A stretch of 64,000 nucleotides of DNA, taken from Luscinia megarhynchos (Eukaryota; Chordata; Aves; Passeriformes; Turdidae). How positions within the stretch are numbered: position 1 is the first letter of the stretch; every line of letters starts with the position of its first letter. The notes under the pieces are model-generated. The model saw nothing but the letters and a program-made list of their open reading frames with translations, was not told the origin of the DNA and did no database searches. The stretch is from the NCBI GenBank assembly GCA_034336665.1, contig CM067592.1, positions 56,410,473 through 56,474,472 on the forward strand, given 5' to 3'. Below are positions 30,801 to 45,800 of this stretch, in pieces. The translations under genes were made by a program, and so were the position numbers.

Positions 30801-33800
30801 GGGAAAATAAGAGCATCTAAAGGGATTTGTCTGTGAAATATGGGTCAAAAGTGTATTGTGCCTGTTTCCTTTCCTACCCAGCACAGTAAAGTTTCTTCAT
30901 TAACTGCATGGGAGCAGTGATCTGTCACTTGAAACCCAAGAAGTGTCCTATCTTCTATGGGGTTTTATCCTTAAAACATAATTATTTTCTCGCTTAAACA
31001 AATCCAGAGTTTCATTTTTTCCACACATATAGCCCAGTAAAATCCATTTGAACTTTTCTCAGTGCCAAGAAAGACAGCAAAGTTAACATTCTTTGTCAAA
31101 TTCTAAACCAAATCAGCTAACATATTTCACTGACTTTTCAGCTATTCAAGTTAAACAAGGTATTCAAATGTTATTAGTACGGAAAGGTGACTATTTTGAA
31201 AACAGACTGACAGTTCAGCACAGCATTATTGCTTTTAGTGTGGAATTGCAAGAATATTCTCCCTAGAATGCAACAAAATGTTTGTATGTAGGCTATTTAA
31301 ACTTTTCGGTCTGACTACAAAACTCAGTTTGGCTTTTATGAGGATGATCACTATGAAGCTATTTTAGAAAACTCAAATATAATAGTGCAAGTTCAGTTTC
31401 CTTAGCCAACTACATGTATCAACATACATCAAATAAAAACGAAATATTTATCACAACTACAACAAATAAAAATAAACTTTAAATATTCACTCACCGGTGC
31501 CAACACTATTTGATCATTGCATAGAAAGACATCAAAAGAAAGAGGGAGGAAAAAAGAGTAAGAATTTCAATACATTGTAATTTTTTTTTTTAATGATGAA
31601 ATACTTGAAACAGAAAGCCTCTTCCGGGGGGAGTCCAGAGTCCATTCTCACAGACCAGACCCCTGACCACTGGTCTCCAGTACCAGCATAAGGAATGATA
31701 GCTGTTCCCAACACCTCTTTATGTGAACACAGAACATGCAAGGCACCTTGATGGGCTCACTATGGGCAGATGGCTGTATCACACAAACATCACTCAGTAT
31801 TGTTAAGAAAAGCTTAAGAAAAACTGAGTTGGTGTACATGACAACCTCAAGGCTGTAGGACAGCAAAGGGGCTGGGCTATATGGGATATTAGCTCTAATA
31901 GGAGGTTCACCTGTTACATGGCTAACCAGGTTTTGGTCTTCATGGCAAAATCTGTACCCTTCAGCCTGTAAAGTCTATGTAAAAAGCAGCAATGAAATCA
32001 TCATAAAGCTGGGATTTGGGGAAGAGGAGGAGGTTGGGCAGACAGAGTTGTCTTAAATTCTGTCAAGAAATAAGAGCAGTGTACAGAGGGATTTCTCATT
32101 CTCCCTCTCCCTTGTAACAGCCTTTTAACTTTCCACCTCCCTTAGACATGCACATCTCTGCGAGCAGATCACCACTCTTACTTGTACTCAGGGTTGTCCC
32201 TCCACTTAGCAAACAGTTCAGATGACAGGTCCAAACAGTCTTGGAGGCCCAGCCAGCACGCTGTTGCCATGAGTTTTTCCAAATACATTCTTGAAGAGAA
32301 GTTAAAACAGTAAGAATAAACCATATGCATACCACATTTGGAGTACTTGAACTATGCCTGAACACCACAGTTTCAGAACATGATGCCATTAACCCACAAG
32401 AACAATTGAGTTTTAATAAAATAATTAAACAAATAATAATGGTCTCCAGACATTAATATTAGTGGGTATTAGTGAAGCAACCAATGTACTATATTTTCTG
32501 TAAATGTGTGGTTTATATGTCTCTTTGAAGTTTTAGGATACTGGTTGTGTCTAGTCCAAATCACTCTGATATTTAAGCCTGTGGCTGCAGTGGTCTTGCC
32601 AAATGAACTATTTTAAAGTTTTAGTAATTGGTCCAAAAATCATATCATAAGTTCACTCCTGTCAGTTTTTCTTCATCTAGCAGCAGCCTGTTGGGCCTGT
32701 TCTTTGACAAACAAGAGCTACCACTAAGATCCTTAAACTATCATCCCTTATGCTCCTGTCCGTGCAGTTTCACTGGAGGTATCATCATAAAGGATACACA
32801 CTTACAGGACAGTAAAATAACAATTCAGTTGATTCTCACTAGGTAGAGAATTGTTCCTGTATCTTATATTTAGAGTTACAAAAGCAAACTGCAATGTATC
32901 AGATCCAATTACACCAGAAAAAAAACTCTTAAGAAAAGCAGAATACTTACTGAGCGAAATAATCATCTTCCAAAGCATCAACATTTTGACGGATAAAACC
33001 TGCATAATAATGGTATATTGGCAACATTCTCTTTAAAAGGTATTTCTTTTAAAAGAAGGGAAAGAAAAATTACTTTCATTTAGATACAAGCTTTTATTTT
33101 CCTTATTTATTCAGAATTATCCTGAAAATCTACCACTATTAATGTCTTGAAAACACAGGACATTAAATAAAATATAAATTTGGTCTAAAATGCAATATAC
33201 CTGTACTCCAATTCAAACTGGCACATTACCATTTCACATCACTAGAACCTCTGAACTTATTATGGAAGACTACAAATTCTCAAAGTAACAAGAAAAACCC
33301 TATCCAATAGGAAATACTTTACTCTTCACTTATTTTAACATGCCTTTATTTTTTAGAACTTAAGAGAACTAAAACTGTGGGATTGTACTTCAAGCAGAAA
33401 TCTTCAAATAGAAGTCAAGGAAATGTGCCAGTACTATCTCAGGTAAGTCAAATATGGGAAAGAATAATTTCATTAAGTGCATAAACACAATTCCTTCTTT
33501 CACTCAATGAAGGTGAATGGAAAGCAGTAGGAACCACAAATATACTATATGCCTTTTATACATAGCAGTGTTGGTCTTTTCACTTACTACTGAGTGATAG
33601 TTCTATTTTCCAGATTTGCAGTTTCAAAAAATCAAGGATGAAACTTAATGTAAAGACTGTGAATGTATTTCTGCTTTCCAATAAGAATCAACTCAAGATT
33701 CAATAAGACTTATCATTGACCAATATGTATAATTAAGTACCTCCTCCTATTTAAACAAAACAACAACTTGATAAAAGTCATGCAAAAGGACTCACAAGCA

Positions 33801-36800
33801 TTCTGACTCATCATAGTCACCACTACATTCTTTTAAATTTAAAAAGCATTACTTTTAGACTAATGTATTTGCACAGCCTAATATCTTTGGTAACTAATAA
33901 AATGGTCACACCTTTAAAAGTGGATACACTTCATGGTTCTTCAGTGTGCTTTCCAAATTATCAGGTATTAGATTTAACAATACCATATTCCATATGAAGA
34001 GTTCATCTTCTCTGGCAAGGTATTTCGTTAGCTCAAGTGCTGTTTCAATTGGAACATATCCGAATCTATATAAAAAACAACAAAGCAAAACAAAAAACCC
34101 CACATATTTTAGCATACTTATTCACATTAATTGCCTACCCCACATAAATCTGTTTATTTATTAAATAGGCAATAAAACATCAGGATACTATGTGGCAAGT
34201 AAACTAGAAAAAGCCCTGGAAAAAAATAAAAGAAATATAAACAAATGGTGATTTTAGGAGCTGAACTCTCAAAGCACTTATTTAGGAGCACTGTGCCACT
34301 ATCAAAGCAATAGGCCAGTCATGGCAGTAAGCATGGCAGCATGCACACCGTGTCAATGGTACAAACACATTGACACCATGTGTCTGTCCCACTGGAATAA
34401 AATTAAGAAGAAAAGCACCATTTTAGTTATAATACAACATTTTTTTAATTGTGAAACAACTTATTTTCATTACATGTCCTTTTGTGGAATATTGTAAAAA
34501 TCAAACAAGTTAATTCACATGGACACTATTTGTGGAATTGACAATTTCAGCATGGTATTTCTGTCCCTCAGTGTGGAATAAGCATAGAATTAATTTTTTC
34601 ACAACAAAATTCCAATTCAAGCCCCTCTCCTCCAGAAAAAAACATTTTGGTGTACTTACATAGCAGCACAGCTCTGAACTTCACAGTTACATTTCTTGTT
34701 AGCTACTAGTTTTGAGGTCTCTTATGAGAAAGGACATTTTTATGGGAGACGAAATAGGAATTTTTACTTCCTCCTCTCAGAGGTACTTCCACTGGCCCTG
34801 GAGCAGGGCAGTGTGCTTGGGCCACCTCGTCCCTGAGATCCCTCATCACAGGGACACCCTCATCCTAGGTGTCTGGTGCTTTTGGCACCCCTGGTGCATG
34901 TGAGGCACAGACACACTTAATGCTTCTCAGCTCCCTATAGCACTGCTGCCCTCTTTAGCACCACAGACCTGAACAACCAAGTCGTGACTCATCAAGAGAA
35001 ATTAAAGATGTTTGGACATTTGGACTATTTTTTTTCCATTAAAACAAATGCAGGGGAATTCCTAAAGAACTCATGGCAGGGCCAATATTTAAAATAATTT
35101 CCTTGGAAACAAAAGAAAATTTTGAAGTAAATCACTCAGCACTGACAAAAGAAGGGATTAAATAACACCCCCACCATTTTGTCAGAGCAGTAGTTCTTAT
35201 CAGGCACACATGGGTAGGAATGAAGGAAGCAGAAGTAGAAATCTTGAGTGCAATCATGTTTTTTAATCAATTTCTGTAACATACTGGAAACATACTTACT
35301 CTCTCAATGCAAAAACATCATCTATCAGTTGGAACCTGCTGACAGCGGGAATAGCCTGCAGAAAGCATTCATGTAGTGTTAGTTTGTTTCATTAAGAGTC
35401 ATTAAGAGTTTACAAAAAGCTTTTCGATGTTTCAGAAGGATCCTTAACAGGTCTCCTATATCAAAACAGCCCACAAAACATTGCAAAATGGATCCTGAAT
35501 TGTAAACCGAAATTATTTATGTGTTTTAAGAGGTTTTTTTATGTATATATACACATAGAGCTACATAATATAATTATATACTATGTTGTATATAAACATG
35601 TAACTACAGTACATTAACCAGAGAATTTCAAGACTCCTCTTGCTCTCATGCTGTAATTAAAATTAAAGCACATTTCCTAAAAATATCCTGGTTACAAAAT
35701 TTTGGTAAATTTTTTCCTTTTGAGGTTTAAATACAGAATCTGTACTCAATGAGAACAGTGTGTCTAGCACTACTGTGAAATAAATGACCGAGGCACAGCC
35801 ATGGGTGTACCTCTGCCTACAGCTCGTGCTCTTGTGGCAGGACTGCTGTCCTCCTTGTCCCCTCCCTGTTCCGCTCCCCTGCAGTTTGGTTACTGCTCCA
35901 GCAAACATTCCCCCTGACAGCTGGAAGCATAAGGCAGGGCAGAAAGGCAAAAGCTGAAAGCCAACAGGGGTCGGGTGGTTTGGGCTGACTCCCTCCAGGG
36001 AGGAATGTGAAGCTGGGTGGAAGCAGCATGTTCTTGTTCTGCCTCCTGATACCAAGAAATATTACATACAGCATGACCACAAGGAACAGATGGTTTTGCA
36101 CAACTGCTACCATGAGCACTTCCTACCAGGAAGCATTACCACAAAGGACAGGCAGTTTGACCACAGTGCCACCCACAGCACTTTGCACAATTGTGGTCAA
36201 TAAGGCATAGAATGAACCCTGATTTTGTATGACTGGGGCTTGTGAGAATTTAACACAAAGTTGTAGGCACAGATCAATGTGTCTGCCTTCCTCACCCTTT
36301 CCAGAAGGGATGCCTAATTGTAAGGCTTGTGTCCTTGGCCATGCCAAATGTTCTCACTCAAGAAATTAGGCTTGTGATTGCGGCCCTATCGTTAGTACTA
36401 CCCAAAATGGTTCGTAGTTAATGTAGTTAATGAACTCATCACCATCAATCCGAAATAACTACTTTGTTGTCTTTAATAACCCACACTACTCCTGAATCTG
36501 TTTTAGTGCAACCAAACCTGCAGTTTATAGACCATCCCTACACCTCCTGTCCAGCCCATAGTTACGTTTTTGCCAAAAAAGGGCCCCAAGTCAGGACATG
36601 CCCAATGTCCTGATAATGTAGATTTGCTGTGAAAGGAAGAAGCCTAGAAGAAAAGAAGCCACTGTGCTGTAGGAGGGTGTAATGTGCTCTGATCAGCTTT
36701 GTGTCCAGACTTTCTAGAGGAAGATTGTACTGATTAATACTAGATTGAAAGGTTAAATTTTCTCACTTTTGCTACCAGAACCAATGAGCCGACACTACTG

Positions 36801-39800
36801 CTTCAGCCTCTGGCTCACTGTGGGATTAGGCAACACTGAAATCATGCAACCCCATACAGTCACATTTGTACTGTAACACTTTCACCTTCAGTTCAGGCCA
36901 TGGCAACTCAAAGGTGGGATGAAATCTATTCTAAGTCAGTGTCTACAGAGAACTGAAAGAGTTCAAATAGAATTGATTGGAACTTCTAGGAAAATTGTCC
37001 ACAAAAATCCAAAACAAACAAATTTTTAAAAATACCAAAAAATCCACGAAACCCCAACCAGTCAACCAACCAACCAACTGAAAAACCCACCTAAAAACAT
37101 CAGGTTGTTTGGTTTTTTTAATTCCACAGGCAGAAACATTGTGGTTTGACAAAACGTAGAAATAACTCCAGAAATTTTCCTTCTTCATGGTTACTTCATA
37201 CCAGCTAAAGCTCAGTCCCACATTCATACTGAAAGCTCATTGAAACAGATTTAAGGAGAGGAGAAGAACCACAAGCTATTAACACAAATTTGAAGACAAA
37301 ATGTAATGTAAAGATGTTTTTCATGCTTATGTGAAACTCTTCAGGCCCGTCACCATCACTACAAAAAGCCAGTGACTTTAGTGGTGCAATGTGAGTTTAT
37401 CATTATTCCAGGTTTCCATCAATGTGATTGCAGGTAAAAACTGCATGAAAAAATATATGGAAAGAGTCTGCTCATAAGCTTGAGAAAACAAATATGATCT
37501 TACCTTTGGATCATTTTCAAGCAAGTGTGCTAATCTCTTCAAGTTTAATTGGTCATAGTTCACTCTGTAGTATCCACTTAAATTTACATTTAGCAAGATC
37601 CAGTCATATTCTGATTCTGACACTTGCATTTCAGGAAACATTTCTGTAAAGTGACATTAGAATGCATAATTTTGTTTTCCATGCACTGCTTCTTTTGCAG
37701 TTACAAACAATGGACTTGGTGTTCCTCTGACATATGAGACACAGATTTGAGGCTGGACTCAAAAAGAATTCCCCAAAGCTCAAATGGACTTGGGACCTCT
37801 GCTCTGCACAGCAGAATGCCTTCAACAAGCCAAAGATTCCTCAGGTACTGAGCACCTTGAGATTCTAAAGGGTAGCTGAAAACCCACTTTGCTCCAGCCC
37901 TTTAGCTCAAAGGCAGCTGTGGGAGTTCAGAAAGTTTACCCAAGAGTAAACTCTCAGGATGAGGAGCCATACCCTCCCAGCTGTTGTAGGACATGGACCC
38001 ACAGTACACCTGCTGCTCCCAGCTCCAAAACACAGGGCTCAGTACATCACAGAAGAACTGACCACCTACCAGTATTCAGATAAATGCAGATCAAGAAAAA
38101 AGAAAACTGGTAAGTTTAACCAAGGGACAAGTAATCAAAAATGCTTATTTTAAAGATGACAGTCCCACAGTCCTTTTGAGTTACATCACTCACTAACAGT
38201 TTTCTCCTGCAGTCGTCACTTATTCATATATTCTTGCCTGATTGACTGCTCCTGAGAGCCTAGTGTGCATTGAAGGGGCCAGTGCAGCCTTGAAGGCTCT
38301 AGGCTGCTTCATCAGAAGAGTATTCTCTTTTCATGTCCTGATTTGAGAAGGCAGACTCTGTTAAGACAGTAAGTCAATATTGGTGCCTGTTCTACACCCA
38401 TCACTGTAGCTTTACTCTGAACAGAGGACTGAGACCCTCGTGTTTAGACAGAGCAAGTACTGCAAGATTCATCCTTGCAATGCAACATACATGCATTTTT
38501 TTCTAATTTGCCTGTCTATATGTAGTCGAATTAATGATCACTCAAGCTATCCTTCTGCCTGAAAAAGAAAGGAAGTAACTTTTAACCACTGCAAACAGAG
38601 GGTGGAGAGCTGCAATACTTACAGCATATTGAAGATTTGCCCTTAAGCATTCTACTGCTTTAACATTAGCCTGTGCATCTTCTTTTGACTCATCTAAAAC
38701 CTGATGCATGGCTGACTTGCCAAAGCAAAATAATTACCCCATTTTAATGATCATATTTCTTCTTTCTCAAAAAAAACCCCAAAGCTATTGGAAAGCACTG
38801 AGTTGAGAAAGAACTGAATTTTTTATTTGGTTGGAGATACCCGTATAATCACTTTCTATTATAAGACTTTTAAAATCCTATTATTTTGATAATTTTAAAA
38901 TGTAATTTGCATAAACAAATTAAATTAAATGCTGCTGAAAATATTGATTTTCTGTTGTTACAGAAATTAATGTGTTACAATATCTGGGACTTCCCACGGC
39001 CAGTGTTAATTCTTTTCAGTCTTCTGTCTACTACTTGAGCTGATAAATTTCTGGTATTTCACAGCTGAGATCCTGTCTATACTCAAAAGCTGGTATTAAC
39101 ATCAATAAGATCTTTTGCAGGGAAGAATATTACAGAAGCACGAGGACCTAAAAGTTTGGATTTGTGTAAAAAAATATAAAATTAAAATTTCTGTGGAAAT
39201 TTCTCTACTCATAATATGTGTTGTACCATATTATCAAAAACTCAAGTTAACACTGAAGTTTGATGCCACATCAAAAAGAACATTTTATTGATCTAATTGA
39301 AAATCTACTGATATTGTAACATAAAATCATTACAATGGATAAAGAGAGACATTTCTGTATTAAAGTTTTATCTCCCTATTCAATTCAAATATATCATCTC
39401 TCTTTAAAAGACTTTAGAGTGTTCTCATACATTTGGCTTTAGAATGTGCAGACAAATACATTACTTACTGCTGCTTGTATCTAGCCAGGTTAAGGGTTGT
39501 GATGATCCATTTCTCATCCAAGAAATAGGAATAATCCAGGTGTTACTTAAAAAATAAAAGGATATTATTAAAAGTCTTATATTTAAATATCCTTCTTAGT
39601 TTCTGCTAAACCACAGCGCAGATTAGTTCCATCTTACAAGAGTATGTATCCATCTACCTTCTCTCCTCCCTGATGCATGCAACCTCATCAGATAATGGTA
39701 CTTCTGCTGGATGAGCATTTACATTCTATAAAATGTAAAGTTACATTTAGTAAGGAGGAGTTTTAGTGTGGCTTTATAAAGGCCCTCATATTAAGATTAT

Positions 39801-42800
39801 TGTTCAGTACTAGGTATTTCAACACCATTGTCTTTCTGTGCTGTCCTTCCTCCTCCAGGAAGTAATTTTGTTCTCCTCACTTATTACACTTCACCCTGTT
39901 TCTGGAGACATTAAAGCTACTTTTCAGAAGCACATGTACTGAAAAATGTCCCAGCAAAGCAATACAAATGTCTTTCCAACAACTGTAATTTCTTTTTTGA
40001 GGAAATGTAAAACTCCTTTCTGGTAAAAGAGATGAAAGCTTCAAATGGCTGAAAAATTCTGTAATACGGGTCCTGGGCTTTCTTATGTCCACAGGGTAAT
40101 TTGTGCTTGCTGACTGTAAAGGACTGCACACTTGTGATGTGCAATTCCTTATCTGAGCTAACCAAGAATATTGAATTAATTAACACTTTGCAGTTCCTGG
40201 AGATCAGGAGAAAAGGAACCCCTGTGGCTCTTGCCAAAATGTCTTTCGTCTGTTTGTATTACCAGCAATAATTTCCAAGAAAAAACTGCTTTGCATTTTG
40301 CTCTCCTTTACCCTTTTTCCTCACATGACAACTCATCTCATGGGCTCCATCCACGCACCCCAAAACTCATATAAGCTGCTCCTTCATAAATGTTCACACC
40401 CTAGCCAGGAGTTCCCAAAGTGGGTGACAAAAGGCAGCTATTTCTATCATCATTTTCAGATATTTAAATAAGTTTTCAAAAGCCTCAGGCACTCAGCAAT
40501 GCTCACTGACAAGAACTTAAAACTGTTCTGCTCTGAGAAAGGGGTCATTTAATTTAAGTATTTAAATGCATCCCTTTTATCCTTGTCAGGCAGCAGACAC
40601 AGGGAATATGTGCAATGGAAAGAAGCTAAGCATGGTTCATCCAGGCCCCCAGTCTGGACACCTAAGGGATGAGGAAAGAAAAAAATTCCAGGCAAAAGTC
40701 CTCCCTGTAGCACACTCATCACCTACATCTGTCTTTTTTATTATTATGTGGCTGGAAAAGCCACTATTCCAGAGTAAAGCAACTTTTTGGGAAAACGAGC
40801 AGAATTTGCAGAACTGTTGCAAACTCCAGCAAAATCTCAAACAGATTTTACTTGACTGCTCATCACAAGAAAAAAACACAAGTTAAAAAATCAGACAGTC
40901 AAAACATGTTGTTGTAACAAGCATTTCCTGTAAAAAACACGAATAAAACATACAATAAAATGTAAAATATATGTGTGTTTATATATATATATATAAAATA
41001 AAATGTTAAAAACATACAATAAAAGCATGAGCTAAACCTACTTGTAAGAATCAGTACTCTTTCTATTGTTTTTATTAAAAAATTGTTCCTGTGTGACTGT
41101 TCCAGTAGTCAGATTTAATGTTAAGACTGGAAATCCATTTTGGCATGTCCAGGAATCCATTATTTGCTTTACAGGTGCTGGCAACTGAACTTCATCCTGT
41201 GCATCTACGACCTGAAAGAGAAAGAGAAATTAGAAATACTTAAGATGACAGGTGCTTACTGATATTGCCTCAGCGGATTCTGGGAGTGTTTCTGATTAAC
41301 AGAGAAAATAAAGCTTAGCAGCTTACTGGTCTTAGACTCACGAAAAAAATCAATGTAGCAAAGTTCAAGAAACCTTTTTGACATTCTAACAAAGACGTAA
41401 GACAGGCATAAGCATTTTTCAGGAATTATGAAATACTGAGATGACATTTTTCATTCTACAACCTGCTGCTAACCTTTCCCTTTCTATTGTTAATATATTT
41501 ACATATCTCTATGGCTGTGACAGACTTGATTAGTCAATTTCATTCAAATAAAACTGATGGAACACAAATATTTTTAAGTGACATAATTAACAAACTGAAT
41601 TAGAGAAGACAAATTGAAAAAGTGATTAAGCTGGAGTCCCAGCTAGTGTGAATTGGTACAGTCTTTACTGGCTTAAAACATGTGGTAACCTTGCATATCT
41701 TCCCATCCTTAAGACAGAGTCTGCAACACAACCAGGAAGGTGGGTTTATTAAAAAATAACCTAATATAAGCATCTGTTTTCTTAGATATCTGCCAAAACC
41801 ATTGAAGGGTGAAATGCTGAGCTACTTCCTTGGGTATAGACTCTGCTGGATCTGTGACACACCAGCACCTTTAATCAAGCCCAAGGCATCACACACACTC
41901 ATCCAGCAAAACCTAAGCTCCAGAACAATAGGCTATGCAATTTCATGTAGGTTTATGTAATTACCATGAAACCCAAAACTTTGTCTGGTCCTGATTTCCT
42001 GTCTCATCTCTTTACTCCTTGTACTCAGTCCCACTGATCTTATGTGCAGCAAAGCAGCCAAATAACTTATTGAGAAGACATTAGCTGAAAGAACCATCAA
42101 AGCAAATTTTATGTAGTAGAAAGACTGCACTACTAGCCACATTCCAATGAAATACTTTACACTTTAAATTTGGACTGTGCCAAACACCACAGAAAGTATA
42201 TTAGAGACATAAAATGAGTACCATCTGGATGTGGGTCCAGAGATCATCTTGATTAGCATTTGAGAAGGAAAATTCTTTCAGATACGACTGTGAGGAAACA
42301 AAGAGAAGCATCAGAATTCATGGAGATTCAATGAACACCATCAGGAAGGCAAGCCATTTGTACAACTGACGTTTTCAAGCTTATAAATGAAGATGAAGGG
42401 GGTTGTTTTTTCAAACTTACAGTAAGTGCTCTGACAAACAACTTTTCAGTCAGGAAACTAGAAAGCATCCAGGTTATAGAAGCCCCCTGGAGTACAAAAA
42501 AAAAAAAAGTCTGAGGAAAAATGAATTGTTATTGCAATTACTGTTGCAATATTTTTTCAAATGTTCCAGAGATGCTAGTTGGTCTAGACCTGTCGCTGAC
42601 GTTGGAGACAGGAATGTGACATGTATGCACTGAGCTCATGCAGCAGCAGCCAGTTTATAGATGAGGGCTTTTATACCCCCTTTTACGGGGGCTCCGAATT
42701 TCCCACTCTGACAGATGTGATTGGTTGGGTTCTAACTCTGCCCAGCTCCAATGATATGGGTGCTTCCATGGTTCCAAGGGATTGGCTGGGGTCCTTTTGT

Positions 42801-45800
42801 TTGAGTTTGAATTCAGCCTATCATTTCATACCTGGGGACATGTTTACTGCTACTGTCCCACGAACTACTAATGAACCAGGCTGGTGGAGTTGGTGTCTGA
42901 CCAGCCAAATCACCTGTGCAGCTACAGACCAGCTATAGCTGTCACATACACCCACACTTCATATTTCACAGAGGTTAAAAATGTTTTTTAAACACTTCCT
43001 TCATAGCCAACTAGATTCGCAACACTCAATAAATTTGTGTGTGCAGCAGAAACACATTTTGAATGACAAAACAGTTTTGTTCAACAGTTCCATCCAAATT
43101 TACCTTGAACCATTAGCTCAGAATCTGTGAGAAATGAGAAGAATTTTCTATTTTTTTACCTTGCTGTATGTGATGTTGTCAAACAGAGACATTAAAGAAA
43201 CTGATCCTTTCAACTTTTCTTCACTCTCCGACAGTGATCGAGCTATTTCACTGTCTTCCCTTAAGACAGGTTGTACAACATGAGCATAAAAGATTTTATC
43301 CTGCAAGAAGACAAATCTAAGTGAATTGAACAGAGCATACTACTCCTCTGGAGAGAATGAGGAATTTGGAATTAGCACTATTATGAATCATTTGTCTATA
43401 AGCAAACTCCCCCACTCCCTAACTTTCTCATGACATACAAGGGACCTGGTACTAACATTTTCTACATGCAGCATCAGTGACCAGTGAAAATATTACATCT
43501 TCAGAGTACTGTGGACTTGGGTCTGACAGTCAATTATAGTGTAATCCTCAAGCAAAAAAAAATCAACTATATTAAACAGTAAATGAACAAATACTGAAAA
43601 CTGAAAGCCTGTATGTCATTTACTTCTGTCATGAATATGGCAGCATTTTCCTCCTAATTTCCCCATCTTTCTGCTGCAACCCTGAGCAATAACTTAAAAC
43701 CTAAGCTACTGAAGGTACCAGGGTTTAGCTATGTGGCATTGCTCTGCCACCCAGTGAGAAATATGGAAGGAAAATATCTCCCCAGAAAATGTCTCCTGAA
43801 TAAATGTCACCTGGCATGGTCAACAGCTCAGAGAAGGGACTGGAGCACCTCTCCTGTAAGAATAGGCTAAGAGAGCTGGAACTGCTCAGCCTGGGAAGAG
43901 AGGGCTCAGAGGGATCTCATCAGTGTGCACAGCTGCAGGAAAGCTGAGCAGAGCACAGAGGCAGGCTTTTCCAGTGGTGCCCAGTGACAGGACCAGAGGC
44001 AACACTGAGACACAGCAGGTTGTCTCTGAACACCAGGAAAACCTTTCCAACTGTGAAGGCAACTGAGAATTTCCCCAGGTTGCCCCAAGAGGTTATGGAG
44101 CCCGCATCCTTGGAGACATTCAAAAGATGTCTGGGCACAGTCTTGGGCCATTAGCTCTGTGTGGCCCTGCTGGTGCAGGGAGACTGCACAAGATGATCTC
44201 CACATGTGCCTTCTAACCTTCACAGCCATTCTGTGACTCTGTGAACATTTATGACCCACAAAACTGTGCAAGAAAGACCTATATTCTTACACCTGTGTTA
44301 TTAATTTTGCATTCCCAAGGCACATTACCTAGCTGCAATGTATCAAACAGAATTATTGCCTAGTATTAAAATTTACTTTATGGACACAAATAACAACTGT
44401 TGATTTTTAAAAAGGCAAGCTTCTAAATTAGATTTTTAAATTTAAAAGAATTCAATAATTTATTTCCAATTTAAAATTTGGAGGCCTTTACACTTTTCAG
44501 TGGTATTAAGATGCTGCATTTTAGAGAATAAAGTGAGCTGTTTTTGAAGTTCAAAGATGAAGGTAAGCATATCCCATGACCTAGAAATCCTCCTGACAGA
44601 ATTTGTTTGGCGTGCCTTTATAGTTTCCATTCAAACATGCAATTAAGAGCTTTAGTAAAAGTGAAAAGGAAATTGATAAATGGTGTTTCAACTCAGCCAA
44701 ATAAAAAGCAATGCCCAGACTTAAGGCCCTTCCCTCCTCCAGCAGCTGATGGCACACAGACAGATATTTAAGATTGCACAGGCAAGTGCACTTCATCTCA
44801 TGGCTGCCATTAGCAGGCCCTATACATCTGCCACGGAGTTTAACCATGGATGGAGTCTTCTGATATGCTGTGGGATTTATGCTTGCTCTCATTTGGGCAA
44901 AATGGGAAGGAATTTTACCCTGATGTTGGATTAGCTATGTGCATGATATTTGTCTTATTTACAGCCAGATATCCAGGGACCCAGTGGGGTAAGCAGACTT
45001 AAAATGACCCAGCCTAATCTCTGCCTGGTAAAGATACCTGAGGGCTGGGATAATGAGAAAAGAGCTTGGCAGCTGAGGAGGAAAACCAGCACCTACAACA
45101 GGACCCAGGAGAGAAATCTGGGTTTGCTATGTGGCAGATCTAGGGCAAAACATCCACTCCTTGCACCAGCTGTAGAGAGCTGGATGTGATCACATATCCT
45201 CCAGATGCTCTCCAGACGGAGGCTGCAAGGAAAGAATCAAGACCTACTGGTCTTTCTCCCAGGAGTGAAGTTTATAACAGCACTGCTTAATTAACTTCCA
45301 TCTCCTCCACCTTCCTTTCCTTTGCACATGATGGAACTTTGCTAGGAAGCATTGGTACTTACCAGAGAAAGCTTGGGCTCCACAAAGGTAGCTCCCAGGT
45401 ATTCAAAGTAAGATGCCAGGCCCTCGTTAAGCCACAGATCATTCCACCAGTTCATTGTAACCAGATTTCCAAACCACTTAAATTGGAAGAAAAAATATCT
45501 CAAAATCTCCTAGGAGTGCTGTTTTCATGGTTTTTTGCAGGTGAAATACACAGGCTAAGTAACATTATTTAACGTCTACATGTAAATTGAGTAAAATACT
45601 GAATGTTCCTTCAGATAGTGAAAATTCAGTATAAAAAAAAGTACTTTAGCAAAAGTCAGAGCAGTAATTTTTTAAATTGCTTCATCTAAGATTTCATACT
45701 ATGAGTGTCAAACTCAGTGTATTATGTCATATTTATAGAATATTTCATTTTAAACACATCTCAATATAAATTAAATTTCTAAAATATCATATCAGACTTA

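Larger units (their letters stand above)
32290..35299 (-). other. LVRN: LVRN introns 13, 14 and 15
   Basis: Introns 34066-35299, 33046-33911 and 32290-32950, all GT-AG; nothing recognised. Confidence 0.75.
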
